64,000 bases of DNA from Exiguobacterium sp. SL-9. Its GTDB lineage: Bacteria; Bacillota; Bacilli; Exiguobacteriales; Exiguobacteriaceae. The stretch lies in contig NZ_SJUO01000003.1 of NCBI RefSeq assembly GCF_004336985.1, positions 62,001 through 126,000 on the forward strand, in the 5' to 3' direction. Made by a program: the position numbers and the translations under genes. Shown here one piece after another: positions 44,519 to 53,583 of the stretch (position 1 is the first letter of the stretch; each line of letters starts with the position of its first letter). Below the pieces are notes generated by a model. That model was not told the origin of the DNA and did no database searches. It saw nothing but the letters and a program-made list of their open reading frames with translations.

Positions 44519-44950
44519 ATGCGGCACGACGACTATGAGTTTGATGAAGAAGTAGAAGAAGGCGAATTGTTTAACGTATACGACATTCTACCACCGGATG
44601 GTACCATTCTTGAGATGGCAACGGCCGAAGAGATGGTACGTGCGGCGGAACTCGAGGCGACACATAATGCGCTCGAGCGAATCCAAGACTCAAACTTTCA
44701 GTTGTCAGGGGTAACCTTTAAAGAGTTACTGGCAGAGTTCGAACGATACGAGCAAGAATCGATGGAATTCTGGACAGGCGTTTATAGCCGATTGCGCATT
44801 CCATGGGCATGGACGATTCGAATCGATGTGGCCAACGGTCCGATTCACGTCGTCAATGACCGCGACATCTTTATCGATGAAGCTGACTTCGAAGAGTATG
44901 ATTTCGAGGAATATGCGGATGATGATTACGAAGAAGAAGACAATCAATGA
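44519..44950 (+). CDS. very acidic protein of unknown function
   Basis: A 143-residue soluble protein with 42 Asp/Glu. Acid runs lie at both ends (residues 4-16, and DEADFEEYDFEEYADDDYEE near the C-terminus); the middle contains a helix and the block FWTGVYSRLRIPWAWTIRID that looks folded. Acid repeats at the end may bind metal or mimic nucleic acid. GAGGAGG precedes the ATG, and a terminator follows the stop. No family recognised. Confidence 0.65.
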   Translation: MRHDDYEFDEEVEEGELFNVYDILPPDGTILEMATAEEMVRAAELEATHNALERIQDSNFQLSGVTFKELLAEFERYEQESMEFWTGVYSRLRIPWAWTIRIDVANGPIHVVNDRDIFIDEADFEEYDFEEYADDDYEEEDNQ

Positions 44951-44954
44951 ATCC

Positions 44955-44993
44955 AAAAACGTCTTTCCCTCATTCGGGGAAAGACGTTTTTTT
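44955..44993. terminator. bidirectional terminator
   Basis: AAAAACGTCTTTCCC pairs with GGGAAAGACGTTTTT around TCATTCG. The stop codon of the minus-strand membrane gene lies in the loop. Confidence 0.9.
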
Positions 44994-45176
44994 GCTGTCG
45001 AGGAATGAAGTGCGGATACGTGTCATTTCCGCCGCTCCGAACCAAAGTCCGACGCTACATAAGATCGCGACACCGCTCACCATCGCTCCGACAATCGCCG
45101 TGTCCCCAATCATCGTGAACGACAATCCGAGACTGAACAAGCCGAAAAATAATAATCCTCCTGCAATCGTCTTCAT
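44970..45176 (-). CDS. small two-helix membrane protein
   Basis: The 68-residue product has two hydrophobic helices (residues 3-20 and 26-47) and a short charged tail (RIRTSFLDSKKTSF). AAAGGGTGG precedes the ATG. Its stop lies in the loop of the bidirectional terminator. Not recognised. Confidence 0.6.
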   Translation of the reverse strand: MKTIAGGLLFFGLFSLGLSFTMIGDTAIVGAMVSGVAILCSVGLWFGAAEMTRIRTSFLDSKKTSFPE

Positions 45177-45264
45177 GACTTAGCCACCCTTTCTCATTTC
45201 ATCTGTCTCTAGTGTAGGTGGTTGAGTCTGAAAAGGGTGGCTTAATTTTACACCGGGTGAAAAA

Positions 45265-45969
45265 TTAGTCTAGGTCATACACCGAATACGTCTTGCCATT
45301 CTCGAACGGCTCGTCTAGCAAGTGTTTCGCCAAGATGCGGGCGACCGTCTCAGGGGTGCGCAATCGTCCTTCCGTCACATAGGAGCGGAACTGTTCAACG
45401 TCACGGAACGCGTCTTCTGACGAGGCCCGAATGCTTTCCTGCATCGCGGTGTCCATGACGCCTGGATTGAACAAGGCGACTTTGTCGTCCGTATCGGTCA
45501 ATTCAAGGGCGACCGTCTCGGTGAAATGATCGAGACCGGCTTTCGTCGCACAATAGGCACTCCAGCCCGAGATGGGGCGCTTGGCGGCACCAGAGGTCAC
45601 GTGGATGAGCGAGACGGGCAGGTCGTATGCGAGCACCGCGTTCGTCAAGAGCATCGGGGCGAGCAGGTTGGCTTGGACGTGGGCGATAAGCTGCGCAGCA
45701 TCCAATTGACCGGCCCGGTGAATCGGTTCAATCAACGCCGCATTTTGGACGACGAGCAAGGACGTCGCCGTCTCGATGAGCGGCTTCATCTGTCCAACCG
45801 CGGCCAGTGTGCTTGTCGGATCAGCTAAGTCGACCTTGACGTGACGGAACGAGACATCGGTCGCCTGCGTCCGAGAGAAGTTGACGACGTCGTAATCACG
45901 CTTCAACAATTCCTCGGCGACGGCACGGCCGAGGCCGCGCGACGCACCGGTTACAATGGCTAGTTTCAT
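45265..45969 (-). CDS. short-chain dehydrogenase (benzil reductase/YueD-like)
   Basis: A 234-residue classical SDR. The NADP motif is TGASRGLG at residues 7-14, NAAL is the NNAG equivalent, and the catalytic Ser and YxxxK are seen in HVTSGAAKRPISGWSAYCATK. The sequence style is that of YueD-type carbonyl reductases. GGAGGAACATTC precedes the ATG. It lies 11 bases after the GNAT gene on the same strand and is probably co-transcribed. Confidence 0.87.
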   Translation of the reverse strand: MKLAIVTGASRGLGRAVAEELLKRDYDVVNFSRTQATDVSFRHVKVDLADPTSTLAAVGQMKPLIETATSLLVVQNAALIEPIHRAGQLDAAQLIAHVQANLLAPMLLTNAVLAYDLPVSLIHVTSGAAKRPISGWSAYCATKAGLDHFTETVALELTDTDDKVALFNPGVMDTAMQESIRASSEDAFRDVEQFRSYVTEGRLRTPETVARILAKHLLDEPFENGKTYSVYDLD

Positions 45970-45980
45970 GAATGTTCCTC

Positions 45981-46367
45981 CTATTCGTGAATCGTCTTCC
46001 GATAACCGTAAAACGGACGGAAGTTCAATTTTTCGTAGTACGTGTGTGACGAGGCGCTCGCGAGCATCTCGAGACGCGTTTCAGGGTAGAGCGCATGGGC
46101 GTGTGACAGCAATCGCTTGCCAATCCCGAGGCGACGGTGCGAGGCCGCGATGAGCAGTTCGCACACGTACAGGCTCACGGTCGTGTCGGTCAATCCCCGC
46201 AGGTAGGCGATCACATGTCCTTCTGACTCGACGACATAGGCGACGTTCGATTGCCGCCATGCCTGTTTCGTCAATTCATGTTGCCGCACGAGTTGACTCC
46301 AACCTTCCGCTTCATTCAACGCTTGAATCTGTTCAAAATCGACTTCTTCATAAGGACGAATGACCAT
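45981..46367 (-). CDS. GNAT-family N-acetyltransferase
   Basis: A 128-residue acetyltransferase with the acetyl-CoA loop RRLGIGKRLL near residue 78 and the C-terminal ASSHTYYEKLNFRPF block. ATG 46367 is chosen over the preceding TTG; AGGTGA lies upstream. It is first in a two-gene unit with the SDR. Substrate unknown. Confidence 0.85.
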   Translation of the reverse strand: MVIRPYEEVDFEQIQALNEAEGWSQLVRQHELTKQAWRQSNVAYVVESEGHVIAYLRGLTDTTVSLYVCELLIAASHRRLGIGKRLLSHAHALYPETRLEMLASASSHTYYEKLNFRPFYGYRKTIHE

Positions 46368-46388
46368 CAAGCTTCACCTACTTTCATT

Positions 46389-46508
46389 TCAATGGCTTTC
46401 ATGAGGTCGAACGCCCCGTCGGATTCGTTCGAACAGACGACCGAGATTCATTCCGACGCCGGGGTCGTAACCCATCATGTGCCATGTAAATACGTCTTCG
46501 TTTTCAAG
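46389..46508 (-). pseudogene. possible gene remnant or tiny ORF (39 codons)
   Basis: After an in-frame TAA, the minus strand reads 39 sense codons with protein-like content (VFTWHMMGYDPGVGMNLGRL, then FERIRRG) and stops at 46389, 22 bases before the GNAT start. There is no good ribosome site. It could be the tail of a decayed gene or chance. The rest of the 322-base gap (46368-46689) shows no other gene. Confidence 0.25.
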
Positions 46509-46689
46509 TTAAACTCATACGCGCTTCCCGTAATATCAGCCTTGGTTATTGACGCTCAAGAGATGTGTACTTGTTCAAAAAAATATACCTTATCGTTAAA
46601 CATTAACCTAAATAATTGAAAGTGAATAGGTGACATTCTCCCATCATGATACGATAAACAAATAGTTTAAGAGCAAGGAGCGGAGAAAC

Positions 46690-47592
46690 ATGCTTGAATT
46701 TGGATTTGGCTTGTTACTAGGTCTGATTTTCATGCTGACTATACATAAAATTCGTCAATCTCGAAAAGGAATGGATGAAGAGTTTACGCATTTCGGGAAT
46801 CGACTCAAGGACGTCATCTATATTTTTGAAGTCAAGCCGGTATTTCGTTTTCGCTACATTAGTCCGTCCTTGGACTTCTATTTAGGAGAAGGAGTAGTAG
46901 CGACCAATTATGAGGATCCGTATGATTGTTTTCGTCGCGTTCATCCGGAAGATTATGAACTGCTCGTCAATAAAGTTTTAGGGAAAGTCGATTACGAAAA
47001 GGCGATTTTACAAAGATGGAGAACGAACGATGGCCACTATTTGTGGTTCGAGGAATACACGACGCCGATTTACGAGAATGATGAAATCGTGGCGGTGCAA
47101 GGAGTGATTCGAAACGTGCATGCTGCCATGACAGAGCGAGAAACATTGGCTTACGAGAGTCGTCACGATAGTTTGACTAGCGTCTTGAATCGTCGAGCGT
47201 TTAATGAAGCGGTTCATTGTCTTTCAAATGGCAGTATAGGTTTAATTGTTATCGACTTGAACGATTTGAAACGAATCAATGACAACCATGGACATTCTGC
47301 CGGGGACAAGTTGCTCCAAGAAACGGCATTCGAGTTGCTCGAACTGAGTACAAGTGTGTATCGTCTCGGAGGCGATGAGTTTGTCATATTAGCCGAGAAT
47401 CAAGACGAGGAGGCATTTGTTGCCTTCACTACGACTATCAAATCAAAGCTTGAAACGAAACAAATTTCAGCCGCAGTCGGAGCGGCATGGCATGAGCAGC
47501 TGACGGATTTCTCTCAAGTGTATGAGGAAGCCGATCACGATATGTATCGACAGAAACAACGAAACAAAACGAAAAAGCACGTTTCCCACTGA
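46690..47592 (+). CDS. membrane-anchored PAS-GGDEF protein, probable diguanylate cyclase
   Basis: A 300-residue protein with one N-terminal helix (residues 3-19), a PAS domain (about 35-145; RYISPSLDFYLGEG, then HPEDYELL and RTNDGHYLWFEEYTTPI) and a GGDEF domain with intact RLGGDEF near residue 226. The linker SRHDSLTSVLNRRAF is typical. No RxxD I-site precedes the motif. It should make c-di-GMP. GCAAGGAGCGG precedes the ATG. Confidence 0.9.
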   Translation: MLEFGFGLLLGLIFMLTIHKIRQSRKGMDEEFTHFGNRLKDVIYIFEVKPVFRFRYISPSLDFYLGEGVVATNYEDPYDCFRRVHPEDYELLVNKVLGKVDYEKAILQRWRTNDGHYLWFEEYTTPIYENDEIVAVQGVIRNVHAAMTERETLAYESRHDSLTSVLNRRAFNEAVHCLSNGSIGLIVIDLNDLKRINDNHGHSAGDKLLQETAFELLELSTSVYRLGGDEFVILAENQDEEAFVAFTTTIKSKLETKQISAAVGAAWHEQLTDFSQVYEEADHDMYRQKQRNKTKKHVSH

Positions 47593-47619
47593 TGGATGTC
47601 AGCGAGAAATGTGCTTTTT
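47572..47619. terminator. bidirectional terminator
   Basis: AAAAAGCAC with TTTC pairs with GAAA and GTGCTTTTT, with an inner CTGA/TCAG. It spans the end of the GGDEF gene and precedes the converging symporter. Confidence 0.85.
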
Positions 47620-47629
47620 CGATAGATAA

Positions 47630-49417
47630 TCAACTACTCGATTTTTCTTCGAGCTCTGTTTCGGTCGTATTGAGATTGTTCAAGTATGCCTCATAACGCG
47701 GCAACCAGTAGCGGTAAGACGCCCAGACGAGCCCGCTCGTCGCCGCGACCAAAGCGAGTGTCGCCGGCCAAAACCAGCTCGACACGATTCCATCTGCGTA
47801 GGCGAGACCAATCGGCGAGAATACGAAGTAGACGAACACCATCGACGCGACGAGAATGATTGACGTCGAGATGGCATGGCGCCAAGGTTTGACGCGACCG
47901 AGGTCGATGTGAATCGGATTGATGTGTTGCATCGGACGAGCTTTCGCGAACACGAGCATGATGGCCGTCTCGAGAACGAACAAGATGCCATAAATATGAA
48001 TGAAGTTAATGCCGAGATCGAAGCCGAACCACTGCTCAGTCCCCCAGACGAGGAAGTAATACGTGACGACGTGGAAGCCGATGACGAGTTTCGCGGCAAT
48101 CGGTGGCACGCGCTTCACGAGCATCCCGATTAAGACGATGACAAGAATCGGGATGTTGAAGAAGCCGGTGAAACGGCGAATCAAGTCCCAAAGACCGTCC
48201 GGCGCATACATCAAGTTCGGGGCGACGAAGAATGAGACGAGCGCGACGAACGTGCCGAACCATTTGCTGACCCGAATCAAGTCTTTGTCTGATGCGTCCG
48301 GTTTAAACTTCGGCTTGTAAATATCGAGCACGAATAAGGTGGCGATACTATTCAATAGCGAGTTGAACGAGCTGAACACGGCACCGAGCAAGACGGCAAG
48401 GAAAAAGCCCATGAGCCACATCGGCAACAAGTCGGCAATCAAGCTCGGATAAGCGAGGTCGGCCTTATCGACGTTCGTGCCATACAAATGGAACGCGATA
48501 ATCCCCGGAAGCAACATGAAAATCGGGACGAGCAGCTTCAAATAGCCGGTGAAGAGCACGCCTTTTTGTCCCTCGGCCAAGTTCTTCGCCCCGAGCGCCC
48601 GTTGGATGACGTACTGGTTGAGCGCCCAATAAAATAAGTTCGCAAAAATCATTCCGGTGAAGATAGATAAGAACGGGACGGAGTCGTTTGACGACCCGAT
48701 GGCGTTCAGTTTCTCTGGATTCTCGGTCGCGATCGTCTTCATCCCATCGACAAGATTGCCGTCACCGAGCGCGATAAAGCCGAGCGTCGGGACGAGGAAT
48801 CCGATGATAATCAATCCGATTCCGTTCAATGTGTCAGAGACGGCGACGGCACGGAGTCCACCAAAGATAGCATACACGGCACCGATGATCCCGATGAACC
48901 AAATGACCATCCAGAGTGATTGCTCGAAGCTGATCCCGAGCAGGGCTGGTACGTCAAACAGTTGCAGGACGGCTAAACCGCCGGAATAGAGCATCGATGG
49001 GATCGTGACGCACATATAGCCAAACAAGAACAACAGGACCGTCAAACGGCGGACGTCCTCGTCATACCGCTGGCTCAAAAACTCGGGAATCGTGGAAATA
49101 CCGATTCCGAGAAAACGTGGCAGTAAGAAGAGGGCCATGATGATGGCGGCAATGCCAGCCGTGACTTCCCACGCCATGGCGGACATATTGCCGGCAAACG
49201 ATTGTCCGTTCAAGCCGATCAATTGTTCGGCCGACAAGTTCGTCAATAAGAGTGAACCGGCAATGAACAGACCAGTAAGACCACGTCCGGCCAAGAAATA
49301 ATCGTCAGCACTCTCGACTTTCCCTTTTGTCATGCGATACGACACGTATGCGACGAGCCCCATGAATAAGGCCCCAGTGATTAATATGTAAACAACTTGT
49401 TGAATGGTCAACGACAT
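47630..49417 (-). CDS. sodium/solute symporter, SGLT-like
   Basis: A 595-residue protein with about 14 helices, of the SSS family. The early block GLFIAGSLLLTNLSAEQLIG, then NGQSF, is close to the sugar-transporting vSGLT branch, whose Gln/Glu residues bind galactose. GGLRAVAVSDTLNG is the family mid-region. The ATG at 49417 lies within a GAGGGAGGGA context. A sugar is the likely substrate; neighbours do not identify it. Confidence 0.88.
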   Translation of the reverse strand: MSLTIQQVVYILITGALFMGLVAYVSYRMTKGKVESADDYFLAGRGLTGLFIAGSLLLTNLSAEQLIGLNGQSFAGNMSAMAWEVTAGIAAIIMALFLLPRFLGIGISTIPEFLSQRYDEDVRRLTVLLFLFGYMCVTIPSMLYSGGLAVLQLFDVPALLGISFEQSLWMVIWFIGIIGAVYAIFGGLRAVAVSDTLNGIGLIIIGFLVPTLGFIALGDGNLVDGMKTIATENPEKLNAIGSSNDSVPFLSIFTGMIFANLFYWALNQYVIQRALGAKNLAEGQKGVLFTGYLKLLVPIFMLLPGIIAFHLYGTNVDKADLAYPSLIADLLPMWLMGFFLAVLLGAVFSSFNSLLNSIATLFVLDIYKPKFKPDASDKDLIRVSKWFGTFVALVSFFVAPNLMYAPDGLWDLIRRFTGFFNIPILVIVLIGMLVKRVPPIAAKLVIGFHVVTYYFLVWGTEQWFGFDLGINFIHIYGILFVLETAIMLVFAKARPMQHINPIHIDLGRVKPWRHAISTSIILVASMVFVYFVFSPIGLAYADGIVSSWFWPATLALVAATSGLVWASYRYWLPRYEAYLNNLNTTETELEEKSSS

Positions 49418-49534
49418 TCCCTCCCTCAACTGCTTCTTATTTATAAGTACTTTCCATAACTACCCTTCACGAAGTATGATTATTTCCCGTTTTCTCTTTT
49501 GTAAAAGAACTGTAATAAACCTCACAACAAAAAA

Positions 49535-49556
49535 GACACCTGAGATGTCAGGTGTC
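49535..49556. terminator. terminator, 9-bp stem, overlapping the mgtE stop
   Basis: GACACCTGA and TCAGGTGTC pair around GATG, flanked by A6 and A7, giving a T-run on the minus strand. The stem overlaps the last base or two of mgtE. Confidence 0.85.
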
Positions 49557-50913
49557 AAAAAAAGCGAAGCAACGAAGTCGCGACCGTGAAATAAATAATC
49601 AAACCAAGGTTGTCGACGACTGTCGTGATGAACGGACCCGACGCGACGGCTGGATCCAGTTTCAATCGATTAATCAGAAGCGGGACGAGTGTCCCGACGA
49701 TGGTCGCCACGCTGAGCGACGCAAAGATTGATAGACCGACAATCATCCCAATCAAGGCACTGTCATATAAAACGGTGATGACACCGAAGATGACGACCAT
49801 GCAGGCGAGGCCGAGCAAGACGCCCGTCCCGAATTCGCGGCGAATCATTTTCAACACGTTCTTCCGATTGATCGTCCCGAGTGCAATCGAGCGGACGGCG
49901 ACGACGAGCGATTGGGTGGCGGCGTTTCCTGCCGAACCCATGACGAGCGGCATGAAGACGGCGAGCAAGACGATCGCTTCAAGCGTATCCTCGAAGCCTC
50001 CGATTGTCGACGCGGTGATCATCCCGAGGAACATGAGACTGATGATCCATGGCGCGCGCTTCATCGCCGCTTCGACTGGTCCCATGTTGATGTCAGACGA
50101 TCCTTTCGTCGCCGACAGTTCCTCAAAGTCCTCAGTCGTCTCCCGCTCGATGACGTCCATGACGTCGTCGACCGTGATAATCCCGAGCAGATGGTCCTCG
50201 CTATCGATGACAGGCAGGGCCAGTAAGTCATATTTTTGAACGGTTCGGGCTAAATCTTCCTGGTCGGCGAGAACGTGGGCTGATACGACGCGTCGGCCCA
50301 TGATGTCCGCGATTTGAAGATCGAGCGGGGAGACGATTAAATCACGTAGCGAGACGACACCGACGAGCCGGCGATCTGTATCGATGACATATAGATAATA
50401 AATCGTCTCGGCTTCGGGGCCGAGCTCGCGCAAATCTTCAAGCGTCGCCCCGATAGTCTTATCCGCTTTCAACACGATGAATTCGGTCGTCATGATCGCG
50501 CCGGCCGTATCGTCTGGATAGCGCATCAAGTCTTTGACCTCGGTCGCCTCGGTCTCGTCCATCAACTCGAACAGTTCGTTCATGAAATCGTCAGGGAGCT
50601 CGTTCATCAAGTCGGCAGCGTTATCTGAGAACATATCGTTCAACACGCGCACGGCGAACGGACGAGGCATTTCTTGAATGAACTGTTCTTGCTCATCGAG
50701 CTCAAGTTTTTCAAAGAGATCGGTGAACGACTCAGGGGACAAAGCATCGTAAACGAACTGGCGGTCCGGTTGTTCGAGCTCGATGAAAAGGTCGGCTTGT
50801 TCACCTGGATGGAGGGTGAGGAACATGTCGCGGAAATCGACCGGATCCCCTTTTTGGATGAGCGCTGTCACTTGGGCTTCATGACGGGCGCGTTCTGTAC
50901 GTTCGATTGCCAT
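49555..50913 (-). CDS. mgtE: magnesium transporter MgtE
   Basis: A 452-residue Mg2+ channel. Residues 1-130 form the acidic N domain (FRDMFLTLHPGEQADLFIEL), 135-265 two CBS domains (MTTEFIVLKADKTIG; LALPVIDSEDHLLGIITVDD), and the remainder five membrane helices with PLVMGSAGNAATQSLVVAVR at the pore. Cytosolic Mg2+ closes the channel through the N and CBS domains. I looked for an M-box leader upstream and did not find one. Confidence 0.96.
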   Translation of the reverse strand: MAIERTERARHEAQVTALIQKGDPVDFRDMFLTLHPGEQADLFIELEQPDRQFVYDALSPESFTDLFEKLELDEQEQFIQEMPRPFAVRVLNDMFSDNAADLMNELPDDFMNELFELMDETEATEVKDLMRYPDDTAGAIMTTEFIVLKADKTIGATLEDLRELGPEAETIYYLYVIDTDRRLVGVVSLRDLIVSPLDLQIADIMGRRVVSAHVLADQEDLARTVQKYDLLALPVIDSEDHLLGIITVDDVMDVIERETTEDFEELSATKGSSDINMGPVEAAMKRAPWIISLMFLGMITASTIGGFEDTLEAIVLLAVFMPLVMGSAGNAATQSLVVAVRSIALGTINRKNVLKMIRREFGTGVLLGLACMVVIFGVITVLYDSALIGMIVGLSIFASLSVATIVGTLVPLLINRLKLDPAVASGPFITTVVDNLGLIIYFTVATSLLRFF

Positions 50914-50945
50914 CGACTCACTTCCTTTTCATATCATTTGTCTAT

Positions 50946-50973
50946 ATTATGTCACGACTTCAGTTGGGCTCAA
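50946..50973 (-). promoter_or_regulatory. possible mgtE promoter
   Basis: On the minus strand TTGAGC (50973-50968) and CATAAT (50951-50946) are 16 bases apart, about 30 bases before mgtE. Confidence 0.4.
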
Positions 50974-51108
50974 ACAAAATCAAAAAAATGTTATAGAATT
51001 TTTTCACAATCTATACGGAAGGTATACGTTACGTCTGCCCGGTTTCGTAGAACCGATCATTCCATTCTTGAGTGTTCATTCACCGTGTCGCACAGTCTAT
51101 ACACTTTT

Positions 51109-51172
51109 CTGTGGAATCCCCCACAGGCCAAACGTCGGACTTGCCCACCTCGGAATTGGGTAAGTTGATAAT
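51109..51172 (+). promoter_or_regulatory. arc promoter with Crp/Fnr-type palindrome
   Basis: CTGTGG-AATCCC-CCACAG (51109-51126) has the geometry of Crp-family sites (TGTGA-N6-TCACA). GATAAT at 51167-51172 could be the -10 box; a start at about 51179 would put the palindrome centre at -61.5, the class I activation position. A Crp/Fnr-family gene follows in the same region. The rest of 50914-51213 shows no gene. Confidence 0.55.
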
Positions 51173-51213
51173 GTAAGGGTAGAAACACACCCGAATCACA
51201 AGGAGGAAGCGAG

Positions 51214-52485
51214 ATGATATCGATGACGGATCAACAAACCGCACGGGATACAACGCTGAAACATCCGATCCACGTGTATTCAGAAATTGGTGAACTTAGG
51301 ACGGTACTATTAAAACGCCCCGGGCGCGAATTGGAAAATTTGACCCCGGAATATTTGGAACGGCTCTTATTTGACGACATTCCTCATCTTCCGGTCATTC
51401 AAAAAGAACATGACTACTTTGCGAGCGTGCTCCAAAATCGTGGAGTAGAAGTGCTCTATCTAGAAAATTTGATGGCGGAGACGTTGTCGCTACCAGGAGT
51501 GCGCGAACGTTTTGTCGCCGATATCTTATCGGAGTCGAAATCGAATATAAACGGCTCGTACGAGACACTGAAAGAATATTTGCTCGCCTATGACAATGAA
51601 AAATTGATTGAAACCGTCATGGCCGGGATTCGGAAATCCGAGATCAAGCCGGAAAAACGGCGTCACTTGCACGAGATGATCGAAGACACGTACCCGTTCT
51701 ATCTCGATCCGATGCCGAACTTATATTTCACTCGTGACCCGGCGGCGGCCATTGGGAATGGGTTATCGATCAACCGAATGAAAGAGCCGGCCCGTCGGCG
51801 CGAATCGTTGTTCACGCAATATATTATGCGCTATCACCCACGGTTTGCGAAACATGACATTCCCATCTGGTCGGACCGAGACTACCGCTTCGCGATGGAA
51901 GGTGGGGATGAGCTCGTCCTCTCGAAAGAAGTCGTCGCCATCGGGATTTCCGAACGGACGACGGCGCAAGGGATTGAGCGGGTTGCCCTCAACTTGTTGA
52001 AGAACGGCGGCACGTTCAAAAAAGTCATCGCCATCGAGATTCCGAAGTCACGCGCCTTCATGCACCTCGATACGGTCTTCACGATGGTCGATCATGACAA
52101 GTTCACCATCCATCCGTTCATTCAAGGCCCGGGAGGGAAGATGAATATTTTTGAACTGACGTTGAACGCAGAAGGTGAACTTCACATCACGCAACATACC
52201 GATTTGTTGAACGTATTGAAAGCAGCACTCGGCCTCGATGAGATCGTCTTAATTCCATGTGGGGGCGGGGACCCGATCGCAGCGGCCCGCGAGCAATGGA
52301 ACGACGGATCGAATACACTCGCCATCGCGCCAGGGGTCGTCGTCACATACGATCGCAACTACGTCTCGAACGAGCTGCTTCGCTCTGAAGGAGTCGAAGT
52401 CATCGAAATCATGTCGAGTGAACTGTCGCGTGGCCGTGGGGGTCCACGCTGTATGAGCTGTCCGATTATCCGCGAAGACATTTAA
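51214..52485 (+). CDS. arcA: arginine deiminase ArcA
   Basis: ArcA hydrolyses arginine to citrulline and ammonia, the first step of the ATP-yielding arginine deiminase pathway. The 423 residues include the substrate blocks [14 protein letters not shown] and [21 protein letters not shown] with the catalytic His, and the nucleophile Cys413 in [18 protein letters not shown] lies seven bases before the ATG. It leads arcABDC. Confidence 0.97.
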   Translation: MISMTDQQTARDTTLKHPIHVYSEIGELRTVLLKRPGRELENLTPEYLERLLFDDIPHLPVIQKEHDYFASVLQNRGVEVLYLENLMAETLSLPGVRERFVADILSESKSNINGSYETLKEYLLAYDNEKLIETVMAGIRKSEIKPEKRRHLHEMIEDTYPFYLDPMPNLYFTRDPAAAIGNGLSINRMKEPARRRESLFTQYIMRYHPRFAKHDIPIWSDRDYRFAMEGGDELVLSKEVVAIGISERTTAQGIERVALNLLKNGGTFKKVIAIEIPKSRAFMHLDTVFTMVDHDKFTIHPFIQGPGGKMNIFELTLNAEGELHITQHTDLLNVLKAALGLDEIVLIPCGGGDPIAAAREQWNDGSNTLAIAPGVVVTYDRNYVSNELLRSEGVEVIEIMSSELSRGRGGPRCMSCPIIREDI

Positions 52486-52501
52486 CGAGGAGGAAACGAG
52501 C

Positions 52502-53530
52502 ATGTCCACAACGTACAACTTTGATTTGAAAGGCCGTCATTTTCTATCATTGAACGATTTTTCAGGAGACGAGTTGAACTATTTGATCGATTTATCGGCC
52601 GCCTTCAAGCGTCAAAAGAAACAAGGCGTCCCGCATCGCATCTGTGAAGGGAAGAATGTGGCCCTGTTGTTTGAGAAACCATCGACGCGGACGCGTTGTG
52701 CGTTCACCGTGGCGGCCATCGATCTAGGCATGCATCCGGAATACCTCGGGAAATCGGATATTCAGTTCGGCAAAAAAGAATCGGTGCGCGACACGGCAAT
52801 CGTGCTCGGGCGTATGTTTGACGGCATCCAATTCCGCGGCTTCGCCCACGAGACGGTCGAGGGACTGGCCAAAGACGCCGGCGTCCCGGTATGGAACGGT
52901 TTGACAGATTTGTATCACCCGACGCAAATCTTGGCTGACTTCTTGACCGTCAAAGAGCAAAAAGGTGAGCTTTCTGGCATCCGCTTCGTCTACGTCGGCG
53001 ACGGACGCAACAATATGGGCAACACGCTTCTCATTGGTGGGGCCAAAGTTGGGATGGATATGCGGATCTGTGCGCCGAAATCGCTTTGGCCATCGGATGA
53101 GGTCGTCGATTTCGCCCGCTCGGTCGCAGCCGAGACCGGGGCGACAATCACACTGACCGAAAGCATCGATGAAGCGGTCGCCGACGCCGACGTGATTTAC
53201 ACCGACGTCTGGGTATCGATGGGCGAAGAGGCCGAGTTCGCCGAGCGCATCAAGCTGCTTCACCCGTATCAAGTCAACATGGACATGCTCACGAAGACGA
53301 ACAATCCGGACGTCATGTTCCTTCACTGTCTGCCGGCCTTCCACGACTTGGAGACTGAAGTCGGCCGGGCGATTCATGCGGAGTACGGATTGACCGAGAT
53401 GGAAGTCACGGACGAGGTGTTCCGGAGCCGCCATTCCTTCGTCTTTGATGAAGCCGAGAACCGCATGCACACGATTAAAGCGGTGATGGCCGCGACGCTC
53501 ACCGATACAAACGAATGGCTTGAACGCTGA
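52502..53530 (+). CDS. arcB: ornithine carbamoyltransferase (catabolic) ArcB
   Basis: ArcB phosphorolyses citrulline to ornithine and carbamoyl phosphate. The 342-residue protein has the carbamoyl-phosphate motif [12 protein letters not shown], the [14 protein letters not shown] block and the ornithine-site [17 protein letters not shown] precedes the ATG. Position between arcA and arcD indicates the catabolic role, although anabolic OTCs share the motifs. Confidence 0.96.
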   Translation: MSTTYNFDLKGRHFLSLNDFSGDELNYLIDLSAAFKRQKKQGVPHRICEGKNVALLFEKPSTRTRCAFTVAAIDLGMHPEYLGKSDIQFGKKESVRDTAIVLGRMFDGIQFRGFAHETVEGLAKDAGVPVWNGLTDLYHPTQILADFLTVKEQKGELSGIRFVYVGDGRNNMGNTLLIGGAKVGMDMRICAPKSLWPSDEVVDFARSVAAETGATITLTESIDEAVADADVIYTDVWVSMGEEAEFAERIKLLHPYQVNMDMLTKTNNPDVMFLHCLPAFHDLETEVGRAIHAEYGLTEMEVTDEVFRSRHSFVFDEAENRMHTIKAVMAATLTDTNEWLER

Positions 53531-53554
53531 CGGACGGGAGGGTCCTCCCCTCCG
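53531..53554 (+). promoter_or_regulatory. arcB-arcD intercistronic hairpin
   Basis: CGGA-C-GGGAGG-GT-CCTCCC-C-TCCG is a very strong stem starting right after the arcB stop, without a T-run. It may stabilise or process the mRNA rather than end transcription. Confidence 0.6.
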
Positions 53555-53583
53555 GTTCGTACTAAACGAAAGGGATGAGTTCA

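Noticed and set aside
46251-46619. 122-codon plus-strand ORF between the GNAT and GGDEF genes
   Set aside because: Its first third is antisense to the GNAT gene, it lacks a ribosome site, and its end is A/T-rich and low-complexity.
50914-51213. M-box magnesium riboswitch before mgtE
   Set aside because: The conserved M-box blocks and a leader terminator are not seen on the minus strand; only a plain promoter fits.
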